64,000 bases of DNA from an uncultured Candidatus Peregrinibacteria bacterium. Lineage in GTDB: Bacteria; Patescibacteriota; Gracilibacteria; Peribacterales; Peribacteraceae. This document shows, piece after piece, positions 20,401 through 27,111 of the stretch. Position numbers and translations under genes: made by a program. The DNA lies in contig CAINVY010000002.1 in the NCBI GenBank assembly GCA_903854335.1, forward strand, positions 1-64,000, in the 5' to 3' direction. Below the pieces are notes generated by a model, which did no database searches, was not told where the DNA came from, and saw only the letters and a program-made list of their open reading frames with translations. Position 1 is the stretch's first letter. Each line of letters begins with the position of its first letter.

Positions 20401-22045
20401 TTCGCAAGTCATCGAGAAGAATGGCGGGAAAACGAGAATGGAACTTGCGGCGAATACATTATTGAAAGGGGCGGAACGCCCTGATTTCAGAGCGATTGCC
20501 GGCATGCCGCCGGACTTCTTCTTCACGAGCGGAGACGTGTCCGCGCTCCCCGACGATCCCGTCACGCGTATCAAGTCGCGGCAAGTCTATCCTCGATCCG
20601 TCGATGAGCCCGAAGCTCGTGTCTATCCGGCATGGAATGATTGGCGGGCTTCTGTTGAAAATCTTCGTCCGTCTGCGTACGTCGATGGCAAGATGGAGAG
20701 CACGTTGTATACGGTGCACTCCGCCAACCATATCTTGGACGAAATCCGAGAGCGCTTTCCCGACGAGAAGCAGTGGGCGAAGGTGGACGAGAACGATGGC
20801 GTGCAGGCCGCGCGTTCCGCCATCACGCGCGGAGCCGTCAGGTTAATGGAGGCCGTGGGTGGCGCGAACGTTCAACGCGACAGTGCGCTCGCGGAGGAAT
20901 TGTATGGAAGCAGCAAGGGAACGCACCCCTTGGTCTTCACGTCGCTCGATAATCCCGAAGAGAATGCTCTTATTCGTCGGACCTCCGTTGGCACTCCCCC
21001 CGTCCCTGGTGAGGAGCATCTTCGAGCCGTTCTCTTTGAGGGGCACATGACAAAGAGCGGACATCCCATGGTGTTGGCGACATTCTTCTATGGTGATGTG
21101 GAGGGCAATGAGCGGAGCGGAAGCAATTCCTTTTTCGCTCTCCAGGCTGCGGCTGCGCATTCTAGTACTTCGCATTCGGAAAACAATTCCATTGGGAATC
21201 CTCTGCCGCTTCGGGAGCGGGATCTTCTCCTGCAATCGAGGATGAATGGAATTCTGACAAAGGTGCGCGAAGGGCTGGCAGAACAAGATGCGAGAGCGCA
21301 AGAACGACGGGTCGAAGCAGGTTTGAATGACAGACAGCATGCGCATGATTGGCAGGTACAGAAGCCGGAGCGCGATCGTCTCGAAGCGGAGAACAAGCGG
21401 CTTCGCGCTCAACTCTTTGCTTCGGCTGGTGAGAATCCTACTTATATTCCCGGGGGAATCGAACGTGATGAATCTCACTCCGTATTCCGTCAGAAAGAAG
21501 GAACATTTGTTGCTCGCATTCATGGAATCGATGTGGAAACAGCGCTTCCCATTGGGCTTGAAAAGGGAGTTCCTACTGCAAGCAATAGTCCTGTGGAAAC
21601 GAAAGGGTTGAAGGTGCCGTCGGATGACGAGAAGTTGACGTTCGATTGGAAGAAGAACGGCGAGGAGTGGCATCGACGTGTTCGATGCGACATGCGCGAT
21701 ATCTGTGGAACGGGCAAGAATGAAACACTGAATGGGATAAGAGGCGAGCTTCGTCACATCCTCACGACGCCGCTCGATCTCCATGGCCATCCCAGAGAAC
21801 ATGAGCAAGGATTCGAAGAGTCGGTTCGACGATATGAAATCGAGAAAATTCTCGATATCTGTATCTATCAGGAGAATCCGGTGTATCTCCGTTCTGAAAT
21901 GGCGAAATCCCTCATGCCCGCTTACCTCTCCTCTTCGGATAAGCAGAAGTTTCTGAAGAACTTGGTCGATGCACTCGTCGATGGGAAAGGAACGATCGCC
22001 ACAAGTACGTACAAAGGAATCGTCCTTCGGGCGAAGGAGAAGTAA
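17411..22045 (+). CDS. Giant 1544-residue protein of unknown function
   Basis: I do not recognise any domain. The N-terminal 550 residues are highly charged and helical. Two hydrophobic helical regions occur in the middle: TASIVGGAAARLVPGYISSK with GAAAGTGFYAYEVYQDW (about 597-660), and FLAASYFMLFLKAQGV with PWGLAILAIDITV (about 735-770). They could insert into the membrane or form a buried core. A predicted coiled coil lies near NVQRTIENLEKEVSDLKGKA (about 938-957) and another near QKPERDRLEAENKRLRAQL (about 1317-1335). No signal peptide is seen. It ends the 16372-22045 cluster and is the largest gene in the window. Confidence 0.8.
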   Translation: MAQPEHLTQILADTKVLVGKPQATPKDFFEVKQQMSELENGDETNAEQTKEDPERESRDTFARAMQYEALRYQHRLFTLESKQMDKEGVDPVDLQASALALTYYEFLPRVTAQYLSVWSRYQRLSRDPLLPPLPAALEEREDALQKQLLEMNRLIRQRCAIQEAYFMRRRMKNFEDFPSVENKAKSDQLRGLLDTFLKQNDVSPDVQKKLLDPQYATAIQCFGDQLSVLQTRILALLSEGFDPKKEHGKTILDLYVDTLVHTYSVLAKRERDIAASSMPYETKKKVLEEVIRQRAGVASEMVHATGEMGSFQVDMSELTATQNMFNRPQTPMLTQYDDIPQTPSDIKKRKAILQEVVDDRTKGRLVEINEHLNSIEHDVLTMTPQKELEDMWNKHGRNAVTWTLDKIVNVVTFPALLPEFRESAKTRILEPLQTALGFPPGKNDFDQLTDAEKKVVLDRTKSIKDLIVKFDRRPMNSIRETSTLLQSMQKNYPASRFFGQTTKNVAEVKQRYPVIRTQDDLSNVIKMSNEATAYILLYHQQSEQFGKEDPPSGYMGELKTLMDGIQKNMSMHIDLGSAVLEVAHRLNPIPDLDHTLLTASIVGGAAARLVPGYISSKISKLGRLVGVGGDQALMSVGNKLGAAAGTGFYAYEVYQDWQEANATHTMKETAREEIKLSISDMHNELEELVKRKTFSKIDDRTYVHTDSGLQVHLPDANEMIRSLESEMERCYVKAGKDAFLAASYFMLFLKAQGVTTPWGLAILAIDITVRAGLDAWKKANVLTFMRDAPPWVLAKFGTSKLTNVSEYDILEHASARRLSGFFHSLDEKQKEEVRKKIFFTIFSQELGDMKEDFMEMTGERKTIADSDVLYQTDFQTIILPYAQFAIHRDTGVSMDMIAQGKIDSGWVVVPPDVTLVQIRQAMREAAAVYLQHVREKRYMNVQRTIENLEKEVSDLKGKAAKPDDLQAKQEELANQRFIFSILGKDRVFNRAIGEDVTSQVIEKNGGKTRMELAANTLLKGAERPDFRAIAGMPPDFFFTSGDVSALPDDPVTRIKSRQVYPRSVDEPEARVYPAWNDWRASVENLRPSAYVDGKMESTLYTVHSANHILDEIRERFPDEKQWAKVDENDGVQAARSAITRGAVRLMEAVGGANVQRDSALAEELYGSSKGTHPLVFTSLDNPEENALIRRTSVGTPPVPGEEHLRAVLFEGHMTKSGHPMVLATFFYGDVEGNERSGSNSFFALQAAAAHSSTSHSENNSIGNPLPLRERDLLLQSRMNGILTKVREGLAEQDARAQERRVEAGLNDRQHAHDWQVQKPERDRLEAENKRLRAQLFASAGENPTYIPGGIERDESHSVFRQKEGTFVARIHGIDVETALPIGLEKGVPTASNSPVETKGLKVPSDDEKLTFDWKKNGEEWHRRVRCDMRDICGTGKNETLNGIRGELRHILTTPLDLHGHPREHEQGFEESVRRYEIEKILDICIYQENPVYLRSEMAKSLMPAYLSSSDKQKFLKNLVDALVDGKGTIATSTYKGIVLRAKEK

Positions 22046-22053
22046 TTGTCTGC

Positions 22054-22082
22054 TTGACCTCTCTCTCCTCCTTCCTTATGGT
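22054..22082 (+). promoter_or_regulatory. Promoter of rpsT
   Basis: TTGACC (22054-22059), a 17-bp spacer, TATGGT (22077-22082), then 9 nt to ATG 22092. The predicted leader is 2-3 nt. Confidence 0.7.
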
Positions 22083-22091
22083 AGGCGGCAC

Positions 22092-22346
22092 ATGCCTATC
22101 ACGAAGTCTGCCATCAAGAGCGTCCGCCAAAGCGAGAAGCGACGGATCCTCCGCCAGCCCTACCGCACGAAGCTCAAGACCATGAGTCGCAAGTTCCTGG
22201 ATTTGGTGAAGGAAGGCAAGAAGTCCGACGCGCTCGAGCTCCTGCCGAAAGTCTTCAAGACGATTGACCTCGCCGCCAAGAGGAATCTCATCCATCGCAA
22301 TAACGCAGCACGAAGGAAGTCGAGTCTGAGCAAAATGGTCAAGTAA
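22092..22346 (+). CDS. rpsT: Ribosomal protein S20
   Basis: An 84-residue basic, helical 30S subunit protein. The start MPITKSAIKSVRQSEKRR and the end IHRNNAARRKSSLSKMV match the S20 family, and the length is normal. It binds 16S rRNA at the 5' domain. It is followed immediately by an AGTAT-rich repeat element (22347-22432) that supplies the promoter of the next gene. Confidence 0.95.
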   Translation: MPITKSAIKSVRQSEKRRILRQPYRTKLKTMSRKFLDLVKEGKKSDALELLPKVFKTIDLAAKRNLIHRNNAARRKSSLSKMVK

Positions 22347-22432
22347 GTATTGAGTATGAAGTATTAAGTATCCAGTATAGGGGTGGCTTTTCCTGAATAC
22401 TTCATACGGAATACTTTATACTGAATACTCTC
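22347..22432. repeat. AGTAT-rich imperfect inverted repeat, copy A
   Basis: This 86-bp intergenic block is built from AGTAT units on the left (22347-22379) and their complement ATACT on the right (22394-22430), around a short centre. The two halves form an imperfect hairpin. It shares AGTATTGAGTAT, CCTGAATAC and CATAC blocks with the region at 51010-51091. The right half contains TATACT (22417-22422), which probably acts as the -10 of ruvX. Confidence 0.65.
22417..22422 (+). promoter_or_regulatory. -10 box of ruvX inside repeat copy A
   Basis: TATACT ending 10 nt before ATG 22433. It is part of the palindromic repeat, so the repeat may donate the promoter. Confidence 0.5.
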
Positions 22433-22828
22433 ATGCGTTTCCTCGCACTCGATGTCGGCAAGCGGCGCACCGGTCTCGCCTTCCTTGATGAGGAGACGGG
22501 CATTCCCCTCCCCCTGGAAACATTTCATCATTCTTCTTCTGCACAGCTGATTGCTCACGTTGAGTCAGTTAAAGGAGAGAGGAATATCGATGTCGTCGTT
22601 CTCGGGTTGCCGCTGCTTCCCTCGGGAACGGAGGGAGAGCAGGCGGCGTTTGTGCGAGAGTTCGGAGATCGGTTGATCGAAAAAGGAATAGAAGTGCGCT
22701 ATGTGGATGAGAGGTTCACGACGACGCAGTCTGCATTTTCTCACACGGGGGCCAAATCCATGACGAAGCATATCGATGCGGATGCTGGGGCGGCGTGTGC
22801 AATACTGAATATGTTTCTCGGCTATTGA
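22433..22828 (+). CDS. ruvX: RuvX/YqgF-type Holliday-junction resolvase-like protein
   Basis: A 131-residue RNase H-fold protein. It starts MRFLALDVGKRRTGLAF, with the first catalytic Asp in ALDVG, and has VVVLGLPLLPSG, YVDERFTTTQS and a late DADAGAACAIL, the usual acidic positions. Relatives act in 16S rRNA 5'-end processing or junction resolution. Its stop codon overlaps the -35 of the next promoter. Confidence 0.88.
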   Translation: MRFLALDVGKRRTGLAFLDEETGIPLPLETFHHSSSAQLIAHVESVKGERNIDVVVLGLPLLPSGTEGEQAAFVREFGDRLIEKGIEVRYVDERFTTTQSAFSHTGAKSMTKHIDADAGAACAILNMFLGY

Positions 22829-22852
22829 CATCAACGAAATTGATAGTACTAT
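22825..22852 (+). promoter_or_regulatory. Promoter upstream of the sigma-4/HARE gene
   Basis: Consensus TTGACA (22825-22830, overlapping the ruvX stop), a 16-bp spacer and TACTAT (22847-22852). It would give a leader of about 140 nt before ATG 23001, the longest suggested here. I see no recognisable riboswitch in that leader. Confidence 0.6.
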
Positions 22853-23000
22853 TGTATTACATGCAAAGGATGATGATCTTTCTTCACAATAGAACAGGGA
22901 GAAATATCTGTGTTGATACGTCTATTCCAATGCACCGAGGATCTTTTGTTTCTGTCAATTATCTGGTAAAACGAGGGTTGTTCCTTTTCCCCCGCCTTGC

Positions 23001-24122
23001 ATGACTTCATCTGCCACTTCCTCATCGGTTTCTACGCAGACACAAGCGCAGAGCTCGCAGCTTTCTGTGAACCTTCAGGACCTCCTGAAGAATTTGTTCA
23101 TGGTACTCACAGAGAAGGAAGTGACGGTCATCAAGAAGCGTTTTGCACTTCTCGGGCAACCGAAACAGACTCTCGAGAAGATCGGGAAGCAGTTTAAGGT
23201 CACACGAGAGCGCATTCGTCAAATCGAGAGCATTGCTCTCAATAAGCTTAAGAGGACCGTCCGTACGACGCAGCTCGATGAAATCAATGAAGTTGCCAAG
23301 AGCACGCTTCGCCAGCATGGAGGCGTGATGAATGAGGACGAGATCATCTCTCTCGTCTTGAAGCGTATTGCGGGAAGCTCGAGCGCTGATGGTGCGGTGT
23401 TGCGTCTTTCGTTCTCCATTGATCAGGAAATGAGCTCCACGGGGCGAACGAATTCCTTCGTGCCTTTCTGGAGGCTCTCTTCTCTCCCCTCCGAGGATAT
23501 TTCCGTCATCGTCGAAAACATCGTGAAGATTCTCAAGAAGCGCAAGTCCTGCATGCGCGAGGAGGAAATCGTTTCCGCCATCCAAGCACTTCACCTCTTC
23601 CCGGATCGCGTGCCGAGCGCGGAACTCATCCGCAGCTGTCTCAAGATTGATGAGAGACTTCGCTCCATCGATGAAGGCTGGGGACTCACGGAGTGGAGAT
23701 TCGTCCGACCGCGTTCCATTCGAGATAAAGTCGAAATTATCCTGAAGAAGACAGGCAAGCCTCTCCACTTCATGGACATCGCCAACCGCATTCGCGAAGC
23801 GCACTTCGATCACAAGAATGTCACGGTTCAGGCCGTCCACAACGAGCTCATCCGCTATCCGCAATTTGTCCTCGTTGGTCGCGGACTGTATGCACTTCGC
23901 GAGTGGGGCTACGAGCCGGGAACGGTTGCAGACGTTATCGAGAAGATCCTTCAGGAAAAGGGTCCTCTCAGCAAGAAGGAGATCATCGCCGAGGTCGCCA
24001 AGCAGCGAACGGTGAAAGTTGGAACCATCTCTCTGAATTTGCAGAAGATGCCCTACTTCACACGCGTTGGTCGTGCCGTCTACGCCTTCGATCAGAACAG
24101 GAAAGGCGCACCCGTCTCCTGA
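23001..24122 (+). CDS. Sigma-70 region-4-like protein fused to HARE-HTH domains
   Basis: A 373-residue DNA-binding protein. Residues about 24-80 closely resemble sigma-70 region 4: LTEKEVTVIKKRFAL, then LEKIGKQFKVTRERIRQIE, the -35-recognising helix-turn-helix, and ALNKLKR. No region 2 or 3 is present. The C-terminal half carries two HARE-HTH-like winged helices (about 235-300 and 310-365; KPLHFMDIANRIRE and GPLSKKEIIAEVAKQR), the domain also found in the RNA polymerase delta subunit. The likely role is regulation of RNA polymerase or of particular promoters (inference). A Ser/Gln-rich tail precedes region 4. Confidence 0.88.
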   Translation: MTSSATSSSVSTQTQAQSSQLSVNLQDLLKNLFMVLTEKEVTVIKKRFALLGQPKQTLEKIGKQFKVTRERIRQIESIALNKLKRTVRTTQLDEINEVAKSTLRQHGGVMNEDEIISLVLKRIAGSSSADGAVLRLSFSIDQEMSSTGRTNSFVPFWRLSSLPSEDISVIVENIVKILKKRKSCMREEEIVSAIQALHLFPDRVPSAELIRSCLKIDERLRSIDEGWGLTEWRFVRPRSIRDKVEIILKKTGKPLHFMDIANRIREAHFDHKNVTVQAVHNELIRYPQFVLVGRGLYALREWGYEPGTVADVIEKILQEKGPLSKKEIIAEVAKQRTVKVGTISLNLQKMPYFTRVGRAVYAFDQNRKGAPVS

Positions 24123-24147
24123 CGTTTCCTCTTTCTCTCTTCTGCGG

Positions 24148-24153
24148 TACACT
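24148..24153 (+). promoter_or_regulatory. -10 box of the 24160 lipoprotein gene, leaderless
   Basis: TACACT ending exactly 6 nt before ATG 24160. Confidence 0.6.
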
Positions 24154-24159
24154 CTCGCC

Positions 24160-25065
24160 ATGCGAGTTCGACGTGTTGCTGTTGCTTGCGCGCTCCTGAT
24201 CTTGCCGCTCTTGGTTGTGGCGTGCTGGCACGGCGGGCCGCGCACCATTCCAACGGGTGTGCAGATGGTGGCGGGCGTAGTGAAGCCGACGGAAATTTCG
24301 GCGATTCGTCGCGGGACGGATATCCTCGTGCAGAACGGGTCAACGCTCTACTACCTCGAGAGTTCCACCGTGAATCTCCAGAAATACGAGGATCGAGAGG
24401 TCCAGCTGGAAGGCACAGTCGAACTCAATACCGATCCTTCCGATATTCCGGTACTCGTCGTGTCGAAGATTGTCGGTGGACCGTCCATTGTTTCTCGTAC
24501 CTGGAGTATTCCGCCACTCGGCATAACCATCGAGACACCGAGTGATTGGAGGGGAAAGGTTACGGGGCAAACGGCGCAATTTACGGCTTCGGGGGCTACC
24601 TCTCCCACGCTCATGCTCTTCCTCGATGGCGAGGAACGTCTCACCTCCTCCACGGGAACGACATCGCTTACTGTGGCGCAAGAATCTTTAGGGCTTCATG
24701 CGGTCCTTCGGACGACGAATCCCGATACGGGAGATGAGCGAACGGAGATCGATCTCAGACCGACGGTTAACGATCCCGCCTCCGATGTTCTCACACTTAT
24801 CTTCTCTCCGACCTCGTCGATGAGCAGCGAGCTCAAATCTTGGTCCGGTCTTAAAGACGATATTCTCCACTCCATCAAATTCACGGCGGAGGCAGCTTCC
24901 TCGTCCACGCTCTCCTCCTCTTCCGTGAGCTCCGGTCTTCCGCCGCTCACCGGATCCGGCGTCGGGATGCCGTGTGGCGGACCGGCGGGCGTTCTCTGCC
25001 CGAAGGGGCTGTACTGCAACGTCACGGACGTGCAGGCGAATGTCGGACAGTGCCAAGCGTATTGA
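24160..25065 (+). CDS. Putative lipoprotein with a Cys-rich C-terminal motif
   Basis: A 301-residue exported protein. The start MRVRRVAVACALLILPLLVVAC is a typical lipoprotein signal with Cys22 as the lipidation site. The body (about 30-245) is beta-rich; residues about 30-105 may form an OB-like barrel. A Ser-rich linker leads to a short Cys-rich tail (PCGGPAGVLCPKGLYC and a final C) that should form disulphides. No named family is recognised. ATG 24160 is chosen for the TACACT box; the open frame back to 24067 overlaps the preceding gene. Confidence 0.75.
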   Translation: MRVRRVAVACALLILPLLVVACWHGGPRTIPTGVQMVAGVVKPTEISAIRRGTDILVQNGSTLYYLESSTVNLQKYEDREVQLEGTVELNTDPSDIPVLVVSKIVGGPSIVSRTWSIPPLGITIETPSDWRGKVTGQTAQFTASGATSPTLMLFLDGEERLTSSTGTTSLTVAQESLGLHAVLRTTNPDTGDERTEIDLRPTVNDPASDVLTLIFSPTSSMSSELKSWSGLKDDILHSIKFTAEAASSSTLSSSSVSSGLPPLTGSGVGMPCGGPAGVLCPKGLYCNVTDVQANVGQCQAY

Positions 25066-25147
25066 GGTGAACGTTGATACACCAACATCGTGCAATTGAT
25101 GAGGCAAGTGTTTTTCTTTGACGAAATCTGTTGATTGCTTATGATGA

Positions 25148-25163
25148 GTGTACGTTCTTACAC
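25148..25163. repeat. Small inverted repeat upstream of recA
   Basis: GTGTA, 6 nt, TACAC in the 213-bp gap before recA. It could be part of a terminator or an operator; there is no T-run. Confidence 0.3.
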
Positions 25164-25195
25164 CTATCAGTTCCGCATACTTAGAGATCACACAT

Positions 25196-25246
25196 TCACT
25201 CAAGGAGTGACGGAAATTATACGGTGATGACTCGAACGCACATTCT
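25196..25246 (+). promoter_or_regulatory. Putative recA control region
   Basis: A perfect inverted repeat TCACTC-AAG-GAGTGA (25196-25210) lies just before a possible -10 TATACG (25218-25223). Downstream, CGAACGCACATTCT (25233-25246) matches the Gram-positive LexA box CGAACRNRYGTTYG at 12 of 14 positions. SOS control of recA is therefore possible, but no lexA gene is in the window. Confidence 0.4.
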
Positions 25247-25278
25247 CATTCTTCCACTCCACTCCCCCCTCTCCTATC

Positions 25279-26367
25279 ATGGCGAAGTCTCACTCCCCCA
25301 CTCCTCCCATGGATCAATCCGTGAAAACAAAATCGACTGCGAAGCAGGATGCAGCGACCGTGAAGTTCGACGCCGTGAAGGCCGCACTTTCTGAAATCAA
25401 GAAGAAGTACGGCGATGGGGCCATCATGCAGATGGGTGAAGTGCCGCTGACGCAGATTCCGCGCGTGAGTTCCGGGTCGATCGGGCTCGACATTGCGCTT
25501 GGAGGTGGCGTGCCCCTTGGGAGAATCATCGAGATCTATGGTCCGGAATCCTCGGGAAAGACGACCCTCGCGCTTCATTGCATTTCGCAAGTACAGAAGA
25601 AAGGAGGTCGGGCAGCATTCATCGACGCTGAGCACGCATTGGATATTAATTATGCAAAGAAAATTGGCGTGGATGTCGACCAGTTGCTCGTCTCGCAGCC
25701 GGACAACGGAGAGCAGGCGCTGGAGATTTGTGAGACGCTTGTGCGATCGGCGGGTATCGATGTCATTGTCATCGATTCGGTTGCCGCGCTCACACCTCGG
25801 GCGGAGATCGAGGGCATGATGGGCGATGCACACATGGGGCTTCAGGCGCGTCTCATGAGCCAGGCGCTTCGCAAACTCACGTCCATTGTTTCCAAGACCA
25901 ATTGCTCCGTGATCTTCATCAATCAACTGCGTATGAAGATTGGTGTGATGTTCGGTAATCCCGAAACGACGACGGGCGGTACCGCCTTAAAGTTTTATGC
26001 GTCTCTCCGTCTGGACGTGCGACGCATTGAGAAGATTCTCGAAAAGATCGGGAAGGGTGAAACGGCATCGCAAGACGGACAGGAAATCGTCGGCAGTCGC
26101 ACGCGTGTGAAGGTGGTGAAGAACAAGGTCGCTCCTCCCTTCCGGCAGGCGGAATTCGAAATTCTCTATGCTACGGGGATCAGTAAGGCCGGTGAGATCC
26201 TCGATCTTGGCGTGAAGTACGAAGTCCTCGAGAGATCCGGAACGTATTATCGCTACGGTGAGGAAACCTTGGGGCAGGGTCGCGAAGCCGCTCGTATGTT
26301 TCTCATCCAAAATCCGAAATTGATGGAGAAACTTGAGGTAGAGATCCGCACAACTGCGGAAATCTAG
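25279..26367 (+). CDS. recA: Recombinase A
   Basis: A 362-residue DNA-dependent ATPase that forms filaments on single-stranded DNA for strand exchange. Walker [14 protein letters not shown] lies near residue 90, Walker [11 protein letters not shown] near 165, the L2 region reads [13 protein letters not shown], and the C-terminal domain is present. The N-terminus has about 20 extra residues rich in Ser/Thr/Lys compared with E. coli. No Shine-Dalgarno precedes the ATG; instead the leader is a C/T-rich tract. A NUDIX gene follows after 16 nt. Confidence 0.97.
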   Translation: MAKSHSPTPPMDQSVKTKSTAKQDAATVKFDAVKAALSEIKKKYGDGAIMQMGEVPLTQIPRVSSGSIGLDIALGGGVPLGRIIEIYGPESSGKTTLALHCISQVQKKGGRAAFIDAEHALDINYAKKIGVDVDQLLVSQPDNGEQALEICETLVRSAGIDVIVIDSVAALTPRAEIEGMMGDAHMGLQARLMSQALRKLTSIVSKTNCSVIFINQLRMKIGVMFGNPETTTGGTALKFYASLRLDVRRIEKILEKIGKGETASQDGQEIVGSRTRVKVVKNKVAPPFRQAEFEILYATGISKAGEILDLGVKYEVLERSGTYYRYGEETLGQGREAARMFLIQNPKLMEKLEVEIRTTAEI

Positions 26368-26383
26368 TCCGGATATAGATTTC

Positions 26384-26941
26384 ATGAGAAGAGAAGCTCA
26401 TACTTGGGATCGCATGGTCGATCCTTCTTCTCTATCTGAGGAACTCTACGCAGGATACGGTTGGGTTATCGCTCGCGAGAACGCTCTTCTTCCTGATGGT
26501 AGGGTGAAAACGGTCGCTCGTGGGCATCTTTGCGATACTGTTCATGTTCTTGCTTTCCCCTCTGATAATTCTGTGTTGCTTCTTCGCGAATACAGACCGT
26601 TTTGGAAAGACTTTATTTGGATGATTCCAAGTGGAAAGGTCGATAAGGAAACAGACCTCGATGCTGCGGCGCAGAGGGAATTGCGTGAAGAGACGGGCTA
26701 TCGTGCAGGCAAAATTCAAAGATATTGTGCCTGTAAGCATACGGAGCGCGTGGATTTCAGCTGCCAAATTTATCTGGCAAGAGAGTTGACTCGAGACCCC
26801 CTACCCCAGGATGCGACGGAATTCATTGAGGTGCATGAACTTTGTCTTACTGAGGCGATAGAAAACGTTCTTGGAAGCTCTACAATTCACACTGTCAGTG
26901 CTTTTGCCCTTCTTCGTTATGCAAGGGAGAGTGGTAAGTAA
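26384..26941 (+). CDS. NUDIX hydrolase (ADP-ribose pyrophosphatase-like)
   Basis: A 185-residue hydrolase of nucleoside diphosphates linked to another moiety. The NUDIX box is visible as GKVDKETDLDAAAQRELREETGY. The REUxEExGU half is intact, but the first conserved Glu position is Thr, with a Glu one residue earlier, so metal binding may differ. The flanking LLLREYRPFWKDFIWMIPSG resembles ADP-ribose pyrophosphatases. The substrate is uncertain. Confidence 0.85.
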   Translation: MRREAHTWDRMVDPSSLSEELYAGYGWVIARENALLPDGRVKTVARGHLCDTVHVLAFPSDNSVLLLREYRPFWKDFIWMIPSGKVDKETDLDAAAQRELREETGYRAGKIQRYCACKHTERVDFSCQIYLARELTRDPLPQDATEFIEVHELCLTEAIENVLGSSTIHTVSAFALLRYARESGK

Positions 26942-27042
26942 ATGGCTTTCATACGCCTTTAAATTGCTTTCCACTTCCTTTGCACATTGTGGTCACATGT
27001 ACGGAGAAAAGAATTGCACGTTCCTGCCAGTCGTATCACGTT

Positions 27043-27080
27043 ACGGGGAGTGTGAGCAGACGTACAATTTCGCTCCCCGT
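27043..27080. repeat. Inverted repeat upstream of dnaB
   Basis: Perfect 8-bp arms ACGGGGAG (27043-27050) and CTCCCCGT (27073-27080) around a 22-nt loop. The repeat ends 14 bp before the dnaB -10 box. It could terminate the NUDIX transcript or control dnaB; there is no T-run, so a regulatory role is at least as likely. Confidence 0.45.
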
Positions 27081-27094
27081 GGCGCGTGTCAGGG

Positions 27095-27100
27095 TATAAT
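27095..27100 (+). promoter_or_regulatory. -10 box of dnaB
   Basis: Consensus TATAAT ending 11 nt before ATG 27112, giving a leader of about 5 nt. Confidence 0.6.
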
Positions 27101-27111
27101 TCATTCTCCTC

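Noticed and set aside
22795..23004. A 69-codon open frame between ruvX and the sigma-4 gene
   Set aside because: It overlaps the ruvX end and a consensus promoter, has no family match, and the region fits better as a leader.
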